This document shows, in pieces, positions 25,090 through 32,384 of a stretch of 64,000 nt of DNA. Numbering within the stretch: position 1 is the first letter of the stretch; every line of letters begins with the position of its first letter. The position numbers and the translations under genes are program-made. Source of the stretch: Castellaniella sp049651205. Lineage in GTDB: Bacteria; Pseudomonadota; Gammaproteobacteria; Burkholderiales; Burkholderiaceae_B. The stretch lies in NCBI RefSeq assembly GCF_049651205.1, contig NZ_JBASBR010000007.1, forward strand, positions 434,001 through 498,000, given 5' to 3'. The notes beneath the pieces were generated by a model. That model did not search any database. It saw only the letters and a list, made by a program, of their open reading frames with translations, and was not told where the DNA came from.

Positions 25090-25932
25090 TTACAGCAAGC
25101 CGTCGAAATCGCCGGCGGCGTGGCGTTCGCGCAAGCAGCCCTCGGAGGTGCGGTTAACGAGACGACCGCGTTGCACGGCCGGGCGTTGGGCAATTTGATC
25201 CGCCCAGCGCCGGACATGCTGGTAGTCTTGCACCGAGAGGAATTCGCCTGCACCATAGACATCACCTTGCACCAGGCTGCCGTACCAGGGCCAGATCGCA
25301 ATGTCCGCAATGGTGTAGTCATCGCCCGCGATATAGGCCTGCTGGGCCAGACGTTGATCTAGCACATCCAGCTGGCGCTTGGTTTCCATGGCAAAGCGGT
25401 TGATGGCGTATTCAATCTTGAATGGTGCATACGCATAAAAGTGGCCAAAGCCACCTCCCAGATAGGGGGCGCTGCCCACCTGCCAAAAGAGCCAGGACAG
25501 ACACCGAGCCCGGGCTGCTGGCGCGGTAGGCAAAAGCACTGAGAATTTCTCGGCCAGGTATTGCAGGATGGCACCAGATTCAAACACCGGGATGGGCTCA
25601 TCGCCACTGTGATCCACCAGCGCCGGGATCTTGGAGTTTGGATTGATCGCGACAAAGCCGCTGCCAAATTGGTCGCCCTCGCCAATACGAATCAGCCAGG
25701 CATCGTACTCGGCCCCCGCATGGCCCGCCGCCAGCAGCTCTTCGAGCATGATGGTGACCTTGATGCCATTGGGTGTGCCCTGCGAATACAGCTGCAAAGG
25801 GTGTTTACCAAGGGGCAGCGGCTGGTCATGCGTGGGCCCCGACACCGGGCGATTGATGCTGGCGAAACGCCCACCACTAGGTTGATCCCAGGTCCAGACT
25901 TTGGGGGGGACGTACTCGGACAACTGACTCAT
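25090..25932 (-). CDS. yghU: Glutathione-dependent disulfide-bond oxidoreductase, YghU-like
   Basis: This is a 280-residue Nu-class GST with the N-terminal YghU/YfcG extension. Conserved segments are LYSQGTPNGIKVTIMLEELL near residue 48, NPNSKIPALVDHSG near residue 97, FESGAILQYLAEK near 114 and DYTIADIAIWPWYGSLVQG near residue 200. In E. coli YghU binds two glutathiones and reduces disulfides or hydroperoxides. It starts 44 bases after the slyX stop and may be the end of the ureide-slyX transcript. It is a paralogue of the GST at 18068. Confidence 0.92.
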   Translation of the reverse strand: MSQLSEYVPPKVWTWDQPSGGRFASINRPVSGPTHDQPLPLGKHPLQLYSQGTPNGIKVTIMLEELLAAGHAGAEYDAWLIRIGEGDQFGSGFVAINPNSKIPALVDHSGDEPIPVFESGAILQYLAEKFSVLLPTAPAARARCLSWLFWQVGSAPYLGGGFGHFYAYAPFKIEYAINRFAMETKRQLDVLDQRLAQQAYIAGDDYTIADIAIWPWYGSLVQGDVYGAGEFLSVQDYQHVRRWADQIAQRPAVQRGRLVNRTSEGCLRERHAAGDFDGLL

Positions 25933-25976
25933 GAACAGACTCCTGTGTGATCATCGATATCAGGCATTATCTTGCC

Positions 25977-26195
25977 TCAATAATGCGGCGGGCGCTCTTC
26001 TTGCAGATTGCGCACGCCCGAGCCACCATCGGTACCCTGCTGCTGTCGCAGCATCACCAGCTCTTGCGCCAGAACCTCGATTTGCTGCTGTTGGCGAAAC
26101 ACCGTAGTGTTCAGTTGATCGAGAAGATCATCGGCCTCAATGGCTTTCAGTTCGAGTTCGATCAAGCGTTTTTCCAACGCCGACGGGTCTGTCAT
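25977..26195 (-). CDS. slyX: SlyX family coiled-coil protein
   Basis: This is a 72-residue acidic, heptad-rich protein: EKRLIELELKAIEADDLLDQ, then a QQQQIEVLAQEL coil and a C-terminal tail ending ERPPHY, which is the family's hallmark. SlyX is a widespread small coiled-coil protein without known activity. It follows the M20 hydrolase gene by 18 bases on the same strand. Confidence 0.92.
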   Translation of the reverse strand: MTDPSALEKRLIELELKAIEADDLLDQLNTTVFRQQQQIEVLAQELVMLRQQQGTDGGSGVRNLQEERPPHY

Positions 26196-26213
26196 GGTGT
26201 GCTTCCTTGAGAA

Positions 26214-27488
26214 TCAATATTCGGCCTCTGCTGCTTCAGCCACCAGAAAATCAGCCAGCAAGCCGGCCATCACCTGGGTAGCGCCTTTAAGGTCGCTGAG
26301 CATCACGTGCTCGTCGGCCTGTTTGGCACCCGACTCAAGCACGGTGCGGGGCCCCGCACCATACATGACGGTGGGAATCCCATGCTCGGCATACAGACGT
26401 GCATCGGCATACAAAGGCGTGCCGACAGCGGCAATGGCTTCATTAAACACCGTTTGCGCATGAGCCTGCAGGCTGGCCACCAGTTTCTCGTGTCCCGGCA
26501 AGGGGCGCAAGGCCCGCGCCAGCAGCAGGCGCCGGATGGACACCGTGATGCCTGGCAGGCCTGCAACCGCCTGTTGTACAAAATCGCGCACCTGGGCTTC
26601 TACCTGTGTGGGATCTTCTTCGGGGATCATCCGGCGATCCATTTTCAACACCACGCGCCCAGGCACCACATTGGTATTGGTGCCGCCGTCGATTTTTCCG
26701 ATGATCAGCGTGGGATGGCTAATACCGTCAATGGAGGAATGCACGGCCTCCAGTGCCTGCGCCTGCTGATAGGTTTCCATCAGGATGCGGCTTGCCGCCT
26801 GCAAGGCATCATGCCCGGTTTTGGGGGCAGAACCATGGGTTGCCTTGCCATTGACGGTAATTTCAAACTGCAGGCAACCATTGTGTGCCGTCACCACGGC
26901 ATGGCTGAAACTGGCACAGATCGCATAATCGGGCCGGCTCAGGCCCTGCGCCAGCAACCAGCCGGGGCCTTTGAGCCCACCAAACTCTTCGTCGTAGGTA
27001 AAGTGCAGCTCTACTGCACCCCGTAGCGGCAAGCCGCTGGCCTCGAGCGCGCGAACCGCGTGGAGATAGGTGGTGAAATCGCTTTTGGACACAGCGGATG
27101 CGCGTCCATACAGGCGCCCGTCCACCACGGCGCCACCATAGGGGTCGTGCGTCCAGCCATCCCCCGGAGGCACCACATCGCCATGAGCGTTCAGGGCAAT
27201 CACCGGGCCACCGGATGCATACTGGCGGCGGATGACCAGGTTGGTAATGGAGCGCATGCCATAGGCCTGCACTTCATCAGCCGGCACGCTGTGGCGCTCT
27301 GCCTGCCAGCCCCAAGCCGCCACCACATCGGCCACCGCCTCTGCGTGGCGCGCCGTGTCGCCCGGCGGCGTATCCGTCGGGATGGCCACCAGGCGCTGCA
27401 GCAAGGAGACCTGCTCATCAAAATGTTCATCCACCCAGTTGCGCAAACGCGCATCAAAGGCCCGGGGAGCGTTGGTGAGGGGTCTCAT
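26214..27488 (-). CDS. M20 family metallohydrolase (ArgE/DapE-like) in the ureide locus
   Basis: This is a 424-residue amidohydrolase with the two-metal M20 fold. The first ligand His and Asp are in VIALNAHGDVVPPGDGW near residue 98; the catalytic Glu and its partner are in LHFTYDEEFGGLKGPG near 170; the dimerisation domain begins FEITVNGKATHGSAP near 225. I start at ATG 27488, since the upstream frame to 27587 is low-complexity. It sits 13 bases behind the allantoicase gene, so a role in degradation of a ureide, such as a ureidoglycolate-type amide, is an inference; a dipeptidase or deacylase role cannot be excluded. Confidence 0.85.
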   Translation of the reverse strand: MRPLTNAPRAFDARLRNWVDEHFDEQVSLLQRLVAIPTDTPPGDTARHAEAVADVVAAWGWQAERHSVPADEVQAYGMRSITNLVIRRQYASGGPVIALNAHGDVVPPGDGWTHDPYGGAVVDGRLYGRASAVSKSDFTTYLHAVRALEASGLPLRGAVELHFTYDEEFGGLKGPGWLLAQGLSRPDYAICASFSHAVVTAHNGCLQFEITVNGKATHGSAPKTGHDALQAASRILMETYQQAQALEAVHSSIDGISHPTLIIGKIDGGTNTNVVPGRVVLKMDRRMIPEEDPTQVEAQVRDFVQQAVAGLPGITVSIRRLLLARALRPLPGHEKLVASLQAHAQTVFNEAIAAVGTPLYADARLYAEHGIPTVMYGAGPRTVLESGAKQADEHVMLSDLKGATQVMAGLLADFLVAEAAEAEY

Positions 27489-27501
27489 CCTTCTGCCTTC
27501 C

Positions 27502-28542
27502 TCAGCGAGCCAAACGGCCCCAGATGCGCACGCGGCTGATGCCGCCGTCCGGGAACATATTGACGCGCACATGGGAGACCGGCCCAACGGGATTCAGGGC
27601 GCCGGCCTCGTAGAAATGCTGCTTGTCCATCTCGGTTTTCTGCTCGCCCAGGATCTCCGGCCAGAACATGGCCTGAGTAATCAGCGACTGGTCGGTAGAC
27701 TCTTGCACCAATGCGCCCTGCACCGAGACGCGGTCGGGGTAATTGCCCTTGAAGTGAGCCGTATCGATTTCGATCTTCTCGACAGCCACCGGATGGCCGA
27801 GCTCGATAATGACCCAATCATTGCCTGGTTCACGACGACGGCGGGTTTCCCAGCCATCACCCATGTTCGCGCCGCGTCCCGGTGTGAGCAAGGGCATGGG
27901 CGAGCCAAAGTGCGAGTCGTTGTAGGCCACGATGCGCCCGCCATTGGCCAGTGCCGATACTTCGTAAAGCTGCGAAGGATCCTTTTTATCCCAGTTGCAG
28001 GCTGGTTGGCCGTAGACACGCAAGCGGGCCACGCCGCCGTCCGGAAAGATGTTCAGGCGAAGATGTGTCCAGACACCGTCGTTGTCGATCTCGACGAAAT
28101 GATGGGAGTTTCCTTGCAGCGATTTGGCCGGCACAATTTCAACCCATTGGGTTTGTTCGGTGGGCTCGCCCTCGCAGTGGGCCACCTGGATGGAGGCTGC
28201 CGGCGGGAAATTGCCCGTGAAATGGCTGGTGTTGATATCCAGCCCCTTGATGGTGCCGGGCAGCCCCAGTTTCACGATGGCGGTGTCGTGGCCACCATTG
28301 CGGCGGCGACGGGTTTCCCAACCGTCCATCCATTTGCCATGGTCGTCGAACTTGCCAACGATGAACACCGGCTCGGCATCCTGCAGCATACGCGGGGCGC
28401 CGGCAAAAAACTCATCAGTGCACGACAGCACCTTGGCACCCAGTTGCTCGCTGAGCAAATTGGGATAGCGGGACGCAAAAACGGGCAGATCAGCAGCAGG
28501 GGCGTCGATTACAGTACCGACGGGCAGATTGGAAGATGCCAT
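27502..28542 (-). CDS. alc: Allantoicase
   Basis: This 346-residue enzyme hydrolyses allantoate to ureidoglycolate and urea. It has the internal duplication of the family: GWETRRRR occurs at residues 74-81 and again at 230-237, and each repeat is followed by an ELG/KLG sheet and a TSHFTGNFP or TAHFKGNYP motif (near 105 and 261). The ATG at 28542 has an upstream GGAGCG ribosome site; the longer frame to 28662 has no similarity. It follows puuE but a terminator-like hairpin lies between (28564-28595), so its expression may differ from puuE. Confidence 0.95.
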   Translation of the reverse strand: MASSNLPVGTVIDAPAADLPVFASRYPNLLSEQLGAKVLSCTDEFFAGAPRMLQDAEPVFIVGKFDDHGKWMDGWETRRRRNGGHDTAIVKLGLPGTIKGLDINTSHFTGNFPPAASIQVAHCEGEPTEQTQWVEIVPAKSLQGNSHHFVEIDNDGVWTHLRLNIFPDGGVARLRVYGQPACNWDKKDPSQLYEVSALANGGRIVAYNDSHFGSPMPLLTPGRGANMGDGWETRRRREPGNDWVIIELGHPVAVEKIEIDTAHFKGNYPDRVSVQGALVQESTDQSLITQAMFWPEILGEQKTEMDKQHFYEAGALNPVGPVSHVRVNMFPDGGISRVRIWGRLAR

Positions 28543-28563
28543 GGAAATACGCTCCAGATTCAG

Positions 28564-28595
28564 AAAAAAACCGTCCGGAGCAGCCTCCGGGCGGT
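28564..28595 (-). terminator. Terminator-like hairpin between puuE and allantoicase genes
   Basis: On the minus strand, ACCGCCCGGAG pairs with CTCCGGACGGT through a four-base loop (GCTG), followed by a run of T. This lies inside what would otherwise be one transcription unit. A second hairpin (GCCGGGCG with CGCCCGGC) is just upstream at about 28600-28622. It may stop part of the transcripts or act as a 3' boundary of puuE mRNA. Confidence 0.65.
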
Positions 28596-28628
28596 TGGGC
28601 GCCGGGCAACAAACGCCCGGCGGAAAAC

Positions 28629-29558
28629 TTACTTTTGGGTGTAAGGGTGCGTCTTGACCCAATGACGGGCAACGTCCGCCCGGGTGGCAACCCAGACACG
28701 ATCATGCTGCTGGATGTGATCCAGGAAACGCTGCAGGCCGGCAAAACGCGCCGGGCGGCCGGTAAGACGGCAATGCAGGCCCACGGACATCATCTTGGGC
28801 GAGGTTTCCCCTTCGGCATACAGCACGTCAAAAGCATCGCGCAAATAATGGAAGAAGTGGTCGCCTGTATTAAAGCCTTGTGGCGACGCAAACCGCATGT
28901 CGTTGGTGTCCAGGGTGTAAGGCACCATCAACTGCGGATGCGTGCGGCCATTGCCCAGATCCACTTCCGTCCAGAAAGGCAGATCATCACCGTAGTAGTC
29001 GGCGTCGTACAGAAACTTGCCTTCTTCAGCCACAAGCCTGAGGGTATTGGGGCTGTCACGTCCGGTATACCAACCGTCGGGGTGGCGCCCCAGCAGCCGG
29101 GTAACCACCTCGATGCAGCGCTGCATATGCTCGCGCTCGACATCCTCGGACACGTCCTGGTAATGAATCCACCGGTACCCGTGACAGGCCACTTCATGCC
29201 CCAACTCGACAAACGCGCGGGCAACCTCGGGGTTGCGCTCAAGCGCCATCCCCACGCCAAACACGGTCAGTGGCAGGCCGCGCCGCTCGAATTCGCGCAG
29301 GATGCGCCATACGCCAGCACGTGAGCCGTACTCGTAGATCGATTCCATCGACAGATGGCGCGCCGGGTAGGCCGCTGCCCCGATGATTTCGGACAAAAAC
29401 TGCTCGGAGGCCGCATCGCCATTGAGCACACAGTTTTCGCCACCCTCTTCGTAGTTCATGACAAACTGCACGGCAACACGCGCCTGCCCCGGCCAATTGG
29501 CCTGGGGTGGCGTACGGCCGTAGCCAATCAGATCGCGTGGATAATGAAGGTCTGTCAT
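28629..29558 (-). CDS. puuE: Allantoinase PuuE (polysaccharide-deacetylase type)
   Basis: This 309-residue protein converts allantoin to allantoate; PuuE is the metal-light, deacetylase-fold allantoinase, unrelated to AllB. The family pattern is visible: QFVMNYEEGGENCVLNGD near residue 35, VGHEVACHGYRWIHYQ-like sequence near 120 (here ELGHEVACHGYRWIHYQD), and a C-terminal PKMMSVGLHCRLTGRPAR with the catalytic His. The ATG at 29558 has a GGAGA ribosome site; the upstream frame to 29714 is not conserved. It is the first structural gene behind gntR on the minus strand. Confidence 0.93.
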   Translation of the reverse strand: MTDLHYPRDLIGYGRTPPQANWPGQARVAVQFVMNYEEGGENCVLNGDAASEQFLSEIIGAAAYPARHLSMESIYEYGSRAGVWRILREFERRGLPLTVFGVGMALERNPEVARAFVELGHEVACHGYRWIHYQDVSEDVEREHMQRCIEVVTRLLGRHPDGWYTGRDSPNTLRLVAEEGKFLYDADYYGDDLPFWTEVDLGNGRTHPQLMVPYTLDTNDMRFASPQGFNTGDHFFHYLRDAFDVLYAEGETSPKMMSVGLHCRLTGRPARFAGLQRFLDHIQQHDRVWVATRADVARHWVKTHPYTQK

Positions 29559-29607
29559 CAAAGGTCTCCAGAAAATAAGGATCGGTGCGATATCCGGCCA
29601 AACGGTA

Positions 29608-30366
29608 TCAGCGCCGCACACTAAAGGCGGACCACGGATCAGCCGCCTCATCCGAGGGGGCTTCCATCCGGTGTTCGCAATCCTGCAAATGGTGATCCAT
29701 AGCTGCACGCGCACTGCTCGCGTCGCGCTGGCGGATGTGATTCAGGATGTCACGGTGCTCGACATACGAGCACGCGCTGCCCTCGGGCCCATCGCCCAGG
29801 GCAATGATGAGCGTGGTCCGGGCACACAGGCCGGACAGCATCTCGGTAAGCACCTGGTTATCCAGCACCCGGGCCAGCTCGACGTGAAAGGCATTGGACA
29901 GACGCAACCAGCTGATGCGGTCGCCATGCTCGTAGGCTTGCTGCTCGCGCGCCACCATGTCATCCAGCGCCTGCAAACGGGTATCCAGATCCTCCAGCAC
30001 CACCAGTTGGTCGATGGTCAGGCGTTCGAGGGCCCGGCGCATGGCAAACACATCGCGGACTTCTTTGGGGGCCGCCTGCCACACATAAGCCCCGCGATTG
30101 GGCTCGATCATCACGATCTTGTCATGCGCCAACTGTGCCAGGGCCGCCCGCACTGTGCCGCGTGAACAATCAAAAATCGAACACAAGGTGGCTTCTGTGA
30201 GCTTGGCGCCAGGCAAGAGGCGCCGATCCATCGCCGCATCGAAAATCTCATCGTAGACACGCTGTGTCTCTGACGGGTTGCTGGTTGCCTTGGGCGCACG
30301 CAATGACGACGCCCGAGGGGCCTGCAGATCGGCGGAGCCATGAAGAAGAGGTTTCAACTGAAGCAT
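29608..30366 (-). CDS. GntR family regulator (FadR/FCD subfamily) of the ureide genes
   Basis: This is a 252-residue FadR-type GntR regulator. The winged helix spans about residues 38-104 (YDEIFDAAMDRRLLPGAKLT, then FDCSRGTVRAALAQLAHDKI), and the FCD effector domain with its metal-binding Asp/His residues covers 110-235 (FHVELARVLDNQ, then YVEHRDILNHIRQRD). It is the first gene of the minus-strand arm and two palindromic sites sit in front of it. Control of urate/allantoin use is inferred from location. Confidence 0.88.
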   Translation of the reverse strand: MLQLKPLLHGSADLQAPRASSLRAPKATSNPSETQRVYDEIFDAAMDRRLLPGAKLTEATLCSIFDCSRGTVRAALAQLAHDKIVMIEPNRGAYVWQAAPKEVRDVFAMRRALERLTIDQLVVLEDLDTRLQALDDMVAREQQAYEHGDRISWLRLSNAFHVELARVLDNQVLTEMLSGLCARTTLIIALGDGPEGSACSYVEHRDILNHIRQRDASSARAAMDHHLQDCEHRMEAPSDEAADPWSAFSVRR

Positions 30367-30412
30367 GAACGTGCGGTTAAAGTAGGGATGATCAACACAA
30401 CATGATCAACAA

Positions 30413-30470
30413 AAATTGTTGACAATTGTGGCGGATCACGCGAGAATCGTCAACACAAATTGTTGACAAT
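30413..30470. promoter_or_regulatory. Paired GntR-type operators between gntR and uraH
   Basis: The 14-base sequence AAATTGTTGACAAT occurs twice, at 30413-30426 and 30457-30470, 44 bases apart (about four helix turns). Its core ATTGT-TG-ACAAT is a dyad like the TNGTNNNACNA sites of FadR-subfamily regulators. A GATCAACA direct repeat lies immediately upstream (30389-30411). The likely ligand is the adjacent gntR product. The repeats are directly seen; binding is inferred. Confidence 0.6.
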
Positions 30471-30552
30471 GTGTCGGGTGCTGCGTTTTGCCGTATGACA
30501 AGGCCAGTCCGACGTAAACCGTCCTGTTCCGTCCGGCCTCTGGCCGGGCGCG

Positions 30553-30622
30553 CACTGACAGGCTCTACCGCCGCACATGGCAAGGGTTGTCAGGATGGCC
30601 ATACCGGGGGCCCACTGACAGG
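30553..30622 (+). repeat. CACTGACAGG direct repeat in the uraH leader
   Basis: The 10-base CACTGACAGG occurs at 30553-30562 and again at 30613-30622, exactly 60 bases apart, and CACTGACCGG follows soon after (from 30624). Together with the GntR boxes this occupies most of the 278-base intergenic region before uraH. No gene is visible in this stretch. The repeat may be a second regulator site; no known site is matched. Confidence 0.4.
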
Positions 30623-30644
30623 ACACTGACCGGGGATCAATCTC

Positions 30645-30998
30645 ATGGGAAAACTTTCCACCCATGTCCTGGACACCGTGCACGGTGTACCGGCTCAGGG
30701 CGTCGCCCTGGAACTCTATCGCCTCGAGGGCGAAAAACGCACCTTACTGACTCAGACAGCCACCAACCATGACGGACGCTGCGACGCGCCGTTGCTAAGC
30801 GGTGACGCCCTTGTCAAAGGCACCTATGAGCTTGTCTTCCATGCGGGAGACTACTTTGCGGGCAAAGGCATTGCATTGCCGGAACCGCGCTTCGTGGACG
30901 TGGTGGTGCTTCGGTTTGGTATTGCCAAACCAGAGCAAAACTATCACGTCCCGCTGGTGGTGACGCCTTGGACATGGTCCACCTACCGCGGCAGTTAA
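30645..30998 (+). CDS. uraH: 5-hydroxyisourate hydrolase (transthyretin-like)
   Basis: This 117-residue enzyme hydrolyses 5-hydroxyisourate to OHCU, step two of urate breakdown. The family hallmarks are all present: LSTHVLDTVHGVPAQGV at the N-terminus (catalytic His7), DGRCDAPLL near residue 43 and the C-terminal HVPLVVTPWTWSTYRGS. No signal peptide is seen, so it is cytoplasmic. A GGGGA ribosome site precedes the ATG by nine bases. It is followed by puuD after 54 bases and is the first gene of the plus-strand arm. Confidence 0.95.
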   Translation: MGKLSTHVLDTVHGVPAQGVALELYRLEGEKRTLLTQTATNHDGRCDAPLLSGDALVKGTYELVFHAGDYFAGKGIALPEPRFVDVVVLRFGIAKPEQNYHVPLVVTPWTWSTYRGS

Positions 30999-31052
30999 AC
31001 ACCTCCGCGCGCACACATCAAAACCCAATATAAAAATAGAGGAGACCTCGTC

Positions 31053-32303
31053 ATGGAAGGTTTTTTTCTGGAATACGGCAATTTGCTGCTGCGCTGGCTG
31101 CACGTCATCGCAGCAATCGCCTGGATTGGCGAATCGATTTACTTTGTGATGCTGGACCTAAGCCTGCACGCCCCAAAGGGCGAACACAGCAAGAAGCTGG
31201 GTGTCTACGGAGAACTTTGGGCCGTGCACGGTGGCGGCTTCTATCACAATCAGAAATACCTCACCAACCCGGCCGAGCTCCCCGACGACCTGCATTGGTC
31301 GTTCTGGAAGGCGTACACCACCTGGCTGTCCGGCTTCGGGCTGTTCATGCTGTTGTATCTGTTGAAAGCCGATATCTATCTGGTAAACCCCGCCAGTCCC
31401 TGGGAATGGGCCCGCAACATGAGCGGCTTTGAGGCCGGCATCCTGGCTGTGCTGTTTTTGGTGATTGGCTACAACGTGTATTCGCGCTTGTGCCGCATCA
31501 TCAGCCCCACTGTTAACCACGATGGGTGGCTGAGTGCCGCTGTGGGCGTGATGATGGTAATTGTTGCCTGGCTGACCTCGCAGATTTTCCCGGGCCGGGC
31601 TGCGTTTTTGATTACCGGCGCCCTAATGGCCACCTGCATGTCGGCCAACGTATTTTTCTGGATCATCCCCGGGCAGCGGCGTATGGTCAAAGCCTTGAAA
31701 ACGGGCGGAAAACCCAACCCGCTGGACGGGGCCTGGGGTAAACAGCGCTCGGTGCACAACACGTACTTCACCCTGCCGGTGATTTTCCTGATGCTCAGCA
31801 ACCACTATTCGTTTACTTACTCAAACGAATACGCCTGGGTCATCATGACGCTGTTCATTTTTGCCGGCGCGGTGATCCGCCAGTACTTTGTGCTGCGCCA
31901 CCTGGGCAAAAACGACCTGCGCTATCCGGCTGTTGGCATCGTGTTGCTGGCACTGATTGGCTGGATTGCAGCACCCTCGCCCGCACCGGCACCCATACCG
32001 CTGGCCGCCGCCACAAGCCAGGCGGGCAGCACGACAGCCAGCGCGGCAAGCACTACAGGCGTATCCATCGAACAAGTACACGGGATCATCCAGGCGCGTT
32101 GTGTTGAATGCCACTCGGCCAAACCCACGCAGCCTGGTTTTGCTGCAGCACCCGCCGGCATCATGCTGGACACCAACGCAGAGACCTTGCAACACGCTGC
32201 GCAGATCAAGCAGGTGGTGGCCAACAAATACATGCCACTGGCCAACCTCACCAAAATGACGGACGAAGAACGCGCCGTGATTGCGGCCTGGAGCGGTCAA
32301 TAA
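31053..32303 (+). CDS. puuD: Urate oxidase PuuD with C-terminal cytochrome c domain
   Basis: This 416-residue membrane enzyme oxidises urate to 5-hydroxyisourate and belongs to the PuuD (DUF989) type, not the soluble uricase type. About eight helices fill residues 8-310 (WLHVIAAIAWIGESIYFV near 15, then DGWLSAAVGVMMVIVAWLTS). After a linker rich in Ala/Pro/Thr (308-335) comes a cytochrome c domain with CVECH at 350-354 and a probable distal Met at 394, so electrons can go straight to the respiratory chain rather than to oxygen. A strong AGAGGAGA ribosome site precedes the ATG. It ends with a strong terminator. Confidence 0.94.
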   Translation: MEGFFLEYGNLLLRWLHVIAAIAWIGESIYFVMLDLSLHAPKGEHSKKLGVYGELWAVHGGGFYHNQKYLTNPAELPDDLHWSFWKAYTTWLSGFGLFMLLYLLKADIYLVNPASPWEWARNMSGFEAGILAVLFLVIGYNVYSRLCRIISPTVNHDGWLSAAVGVMMVIVAWLTSQIFPGRAAFLITGALMATCMSANVFFWIIPGQRRMVKALKTGGKPNPLDGAWGKQRSVHNTYFTLPVIFLMLSNHYSFTYSNEYAWVIMTLFIFAGAVIRQYFVLRHLGKNDLRYPAVGIVLLALIGWIAAPSPAPAPIPLAAATSQAGSTTASAASTTGVSIEQVHGIIQARCVECHSAKPTQPGFAAAPAGIMLDTNAETLQHAAQIKQVVANKYMPLANLTKMTDEERAVIAAWSGQ

Positions 32304-32340
32304 GCAAGGCCTGGCTTTAAGCAGCCAGGCGGCATCACAA

Positions 32341-32372
32341 CAGGGCGGCTTGTTTAAGCTGCCCTGCTTTTT
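32341..32372 (+). terminator. Intrinsic terminator behind puuD
   Basis: An 11-base-pair stem (CAGGGCGGCTT with AAGCTGCCCTG, one wobble) and a GTTT loop are followed by CTTTTT. It ends the uraH-puuD transcript. On the minus strand the T-run is poor, so it may not serve pilV. Confidence 0.85.
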
Positions 32373-32384
32373 GGTGCTTTGGTT

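Noticed and set aside
27355..28644. 429-codon plus-strand frame opposite allantoicase and M20
   Set aside because: It spans two real genes in antisense and the junction between them; composition (His, Gly, Arg) reflects reversed codons.
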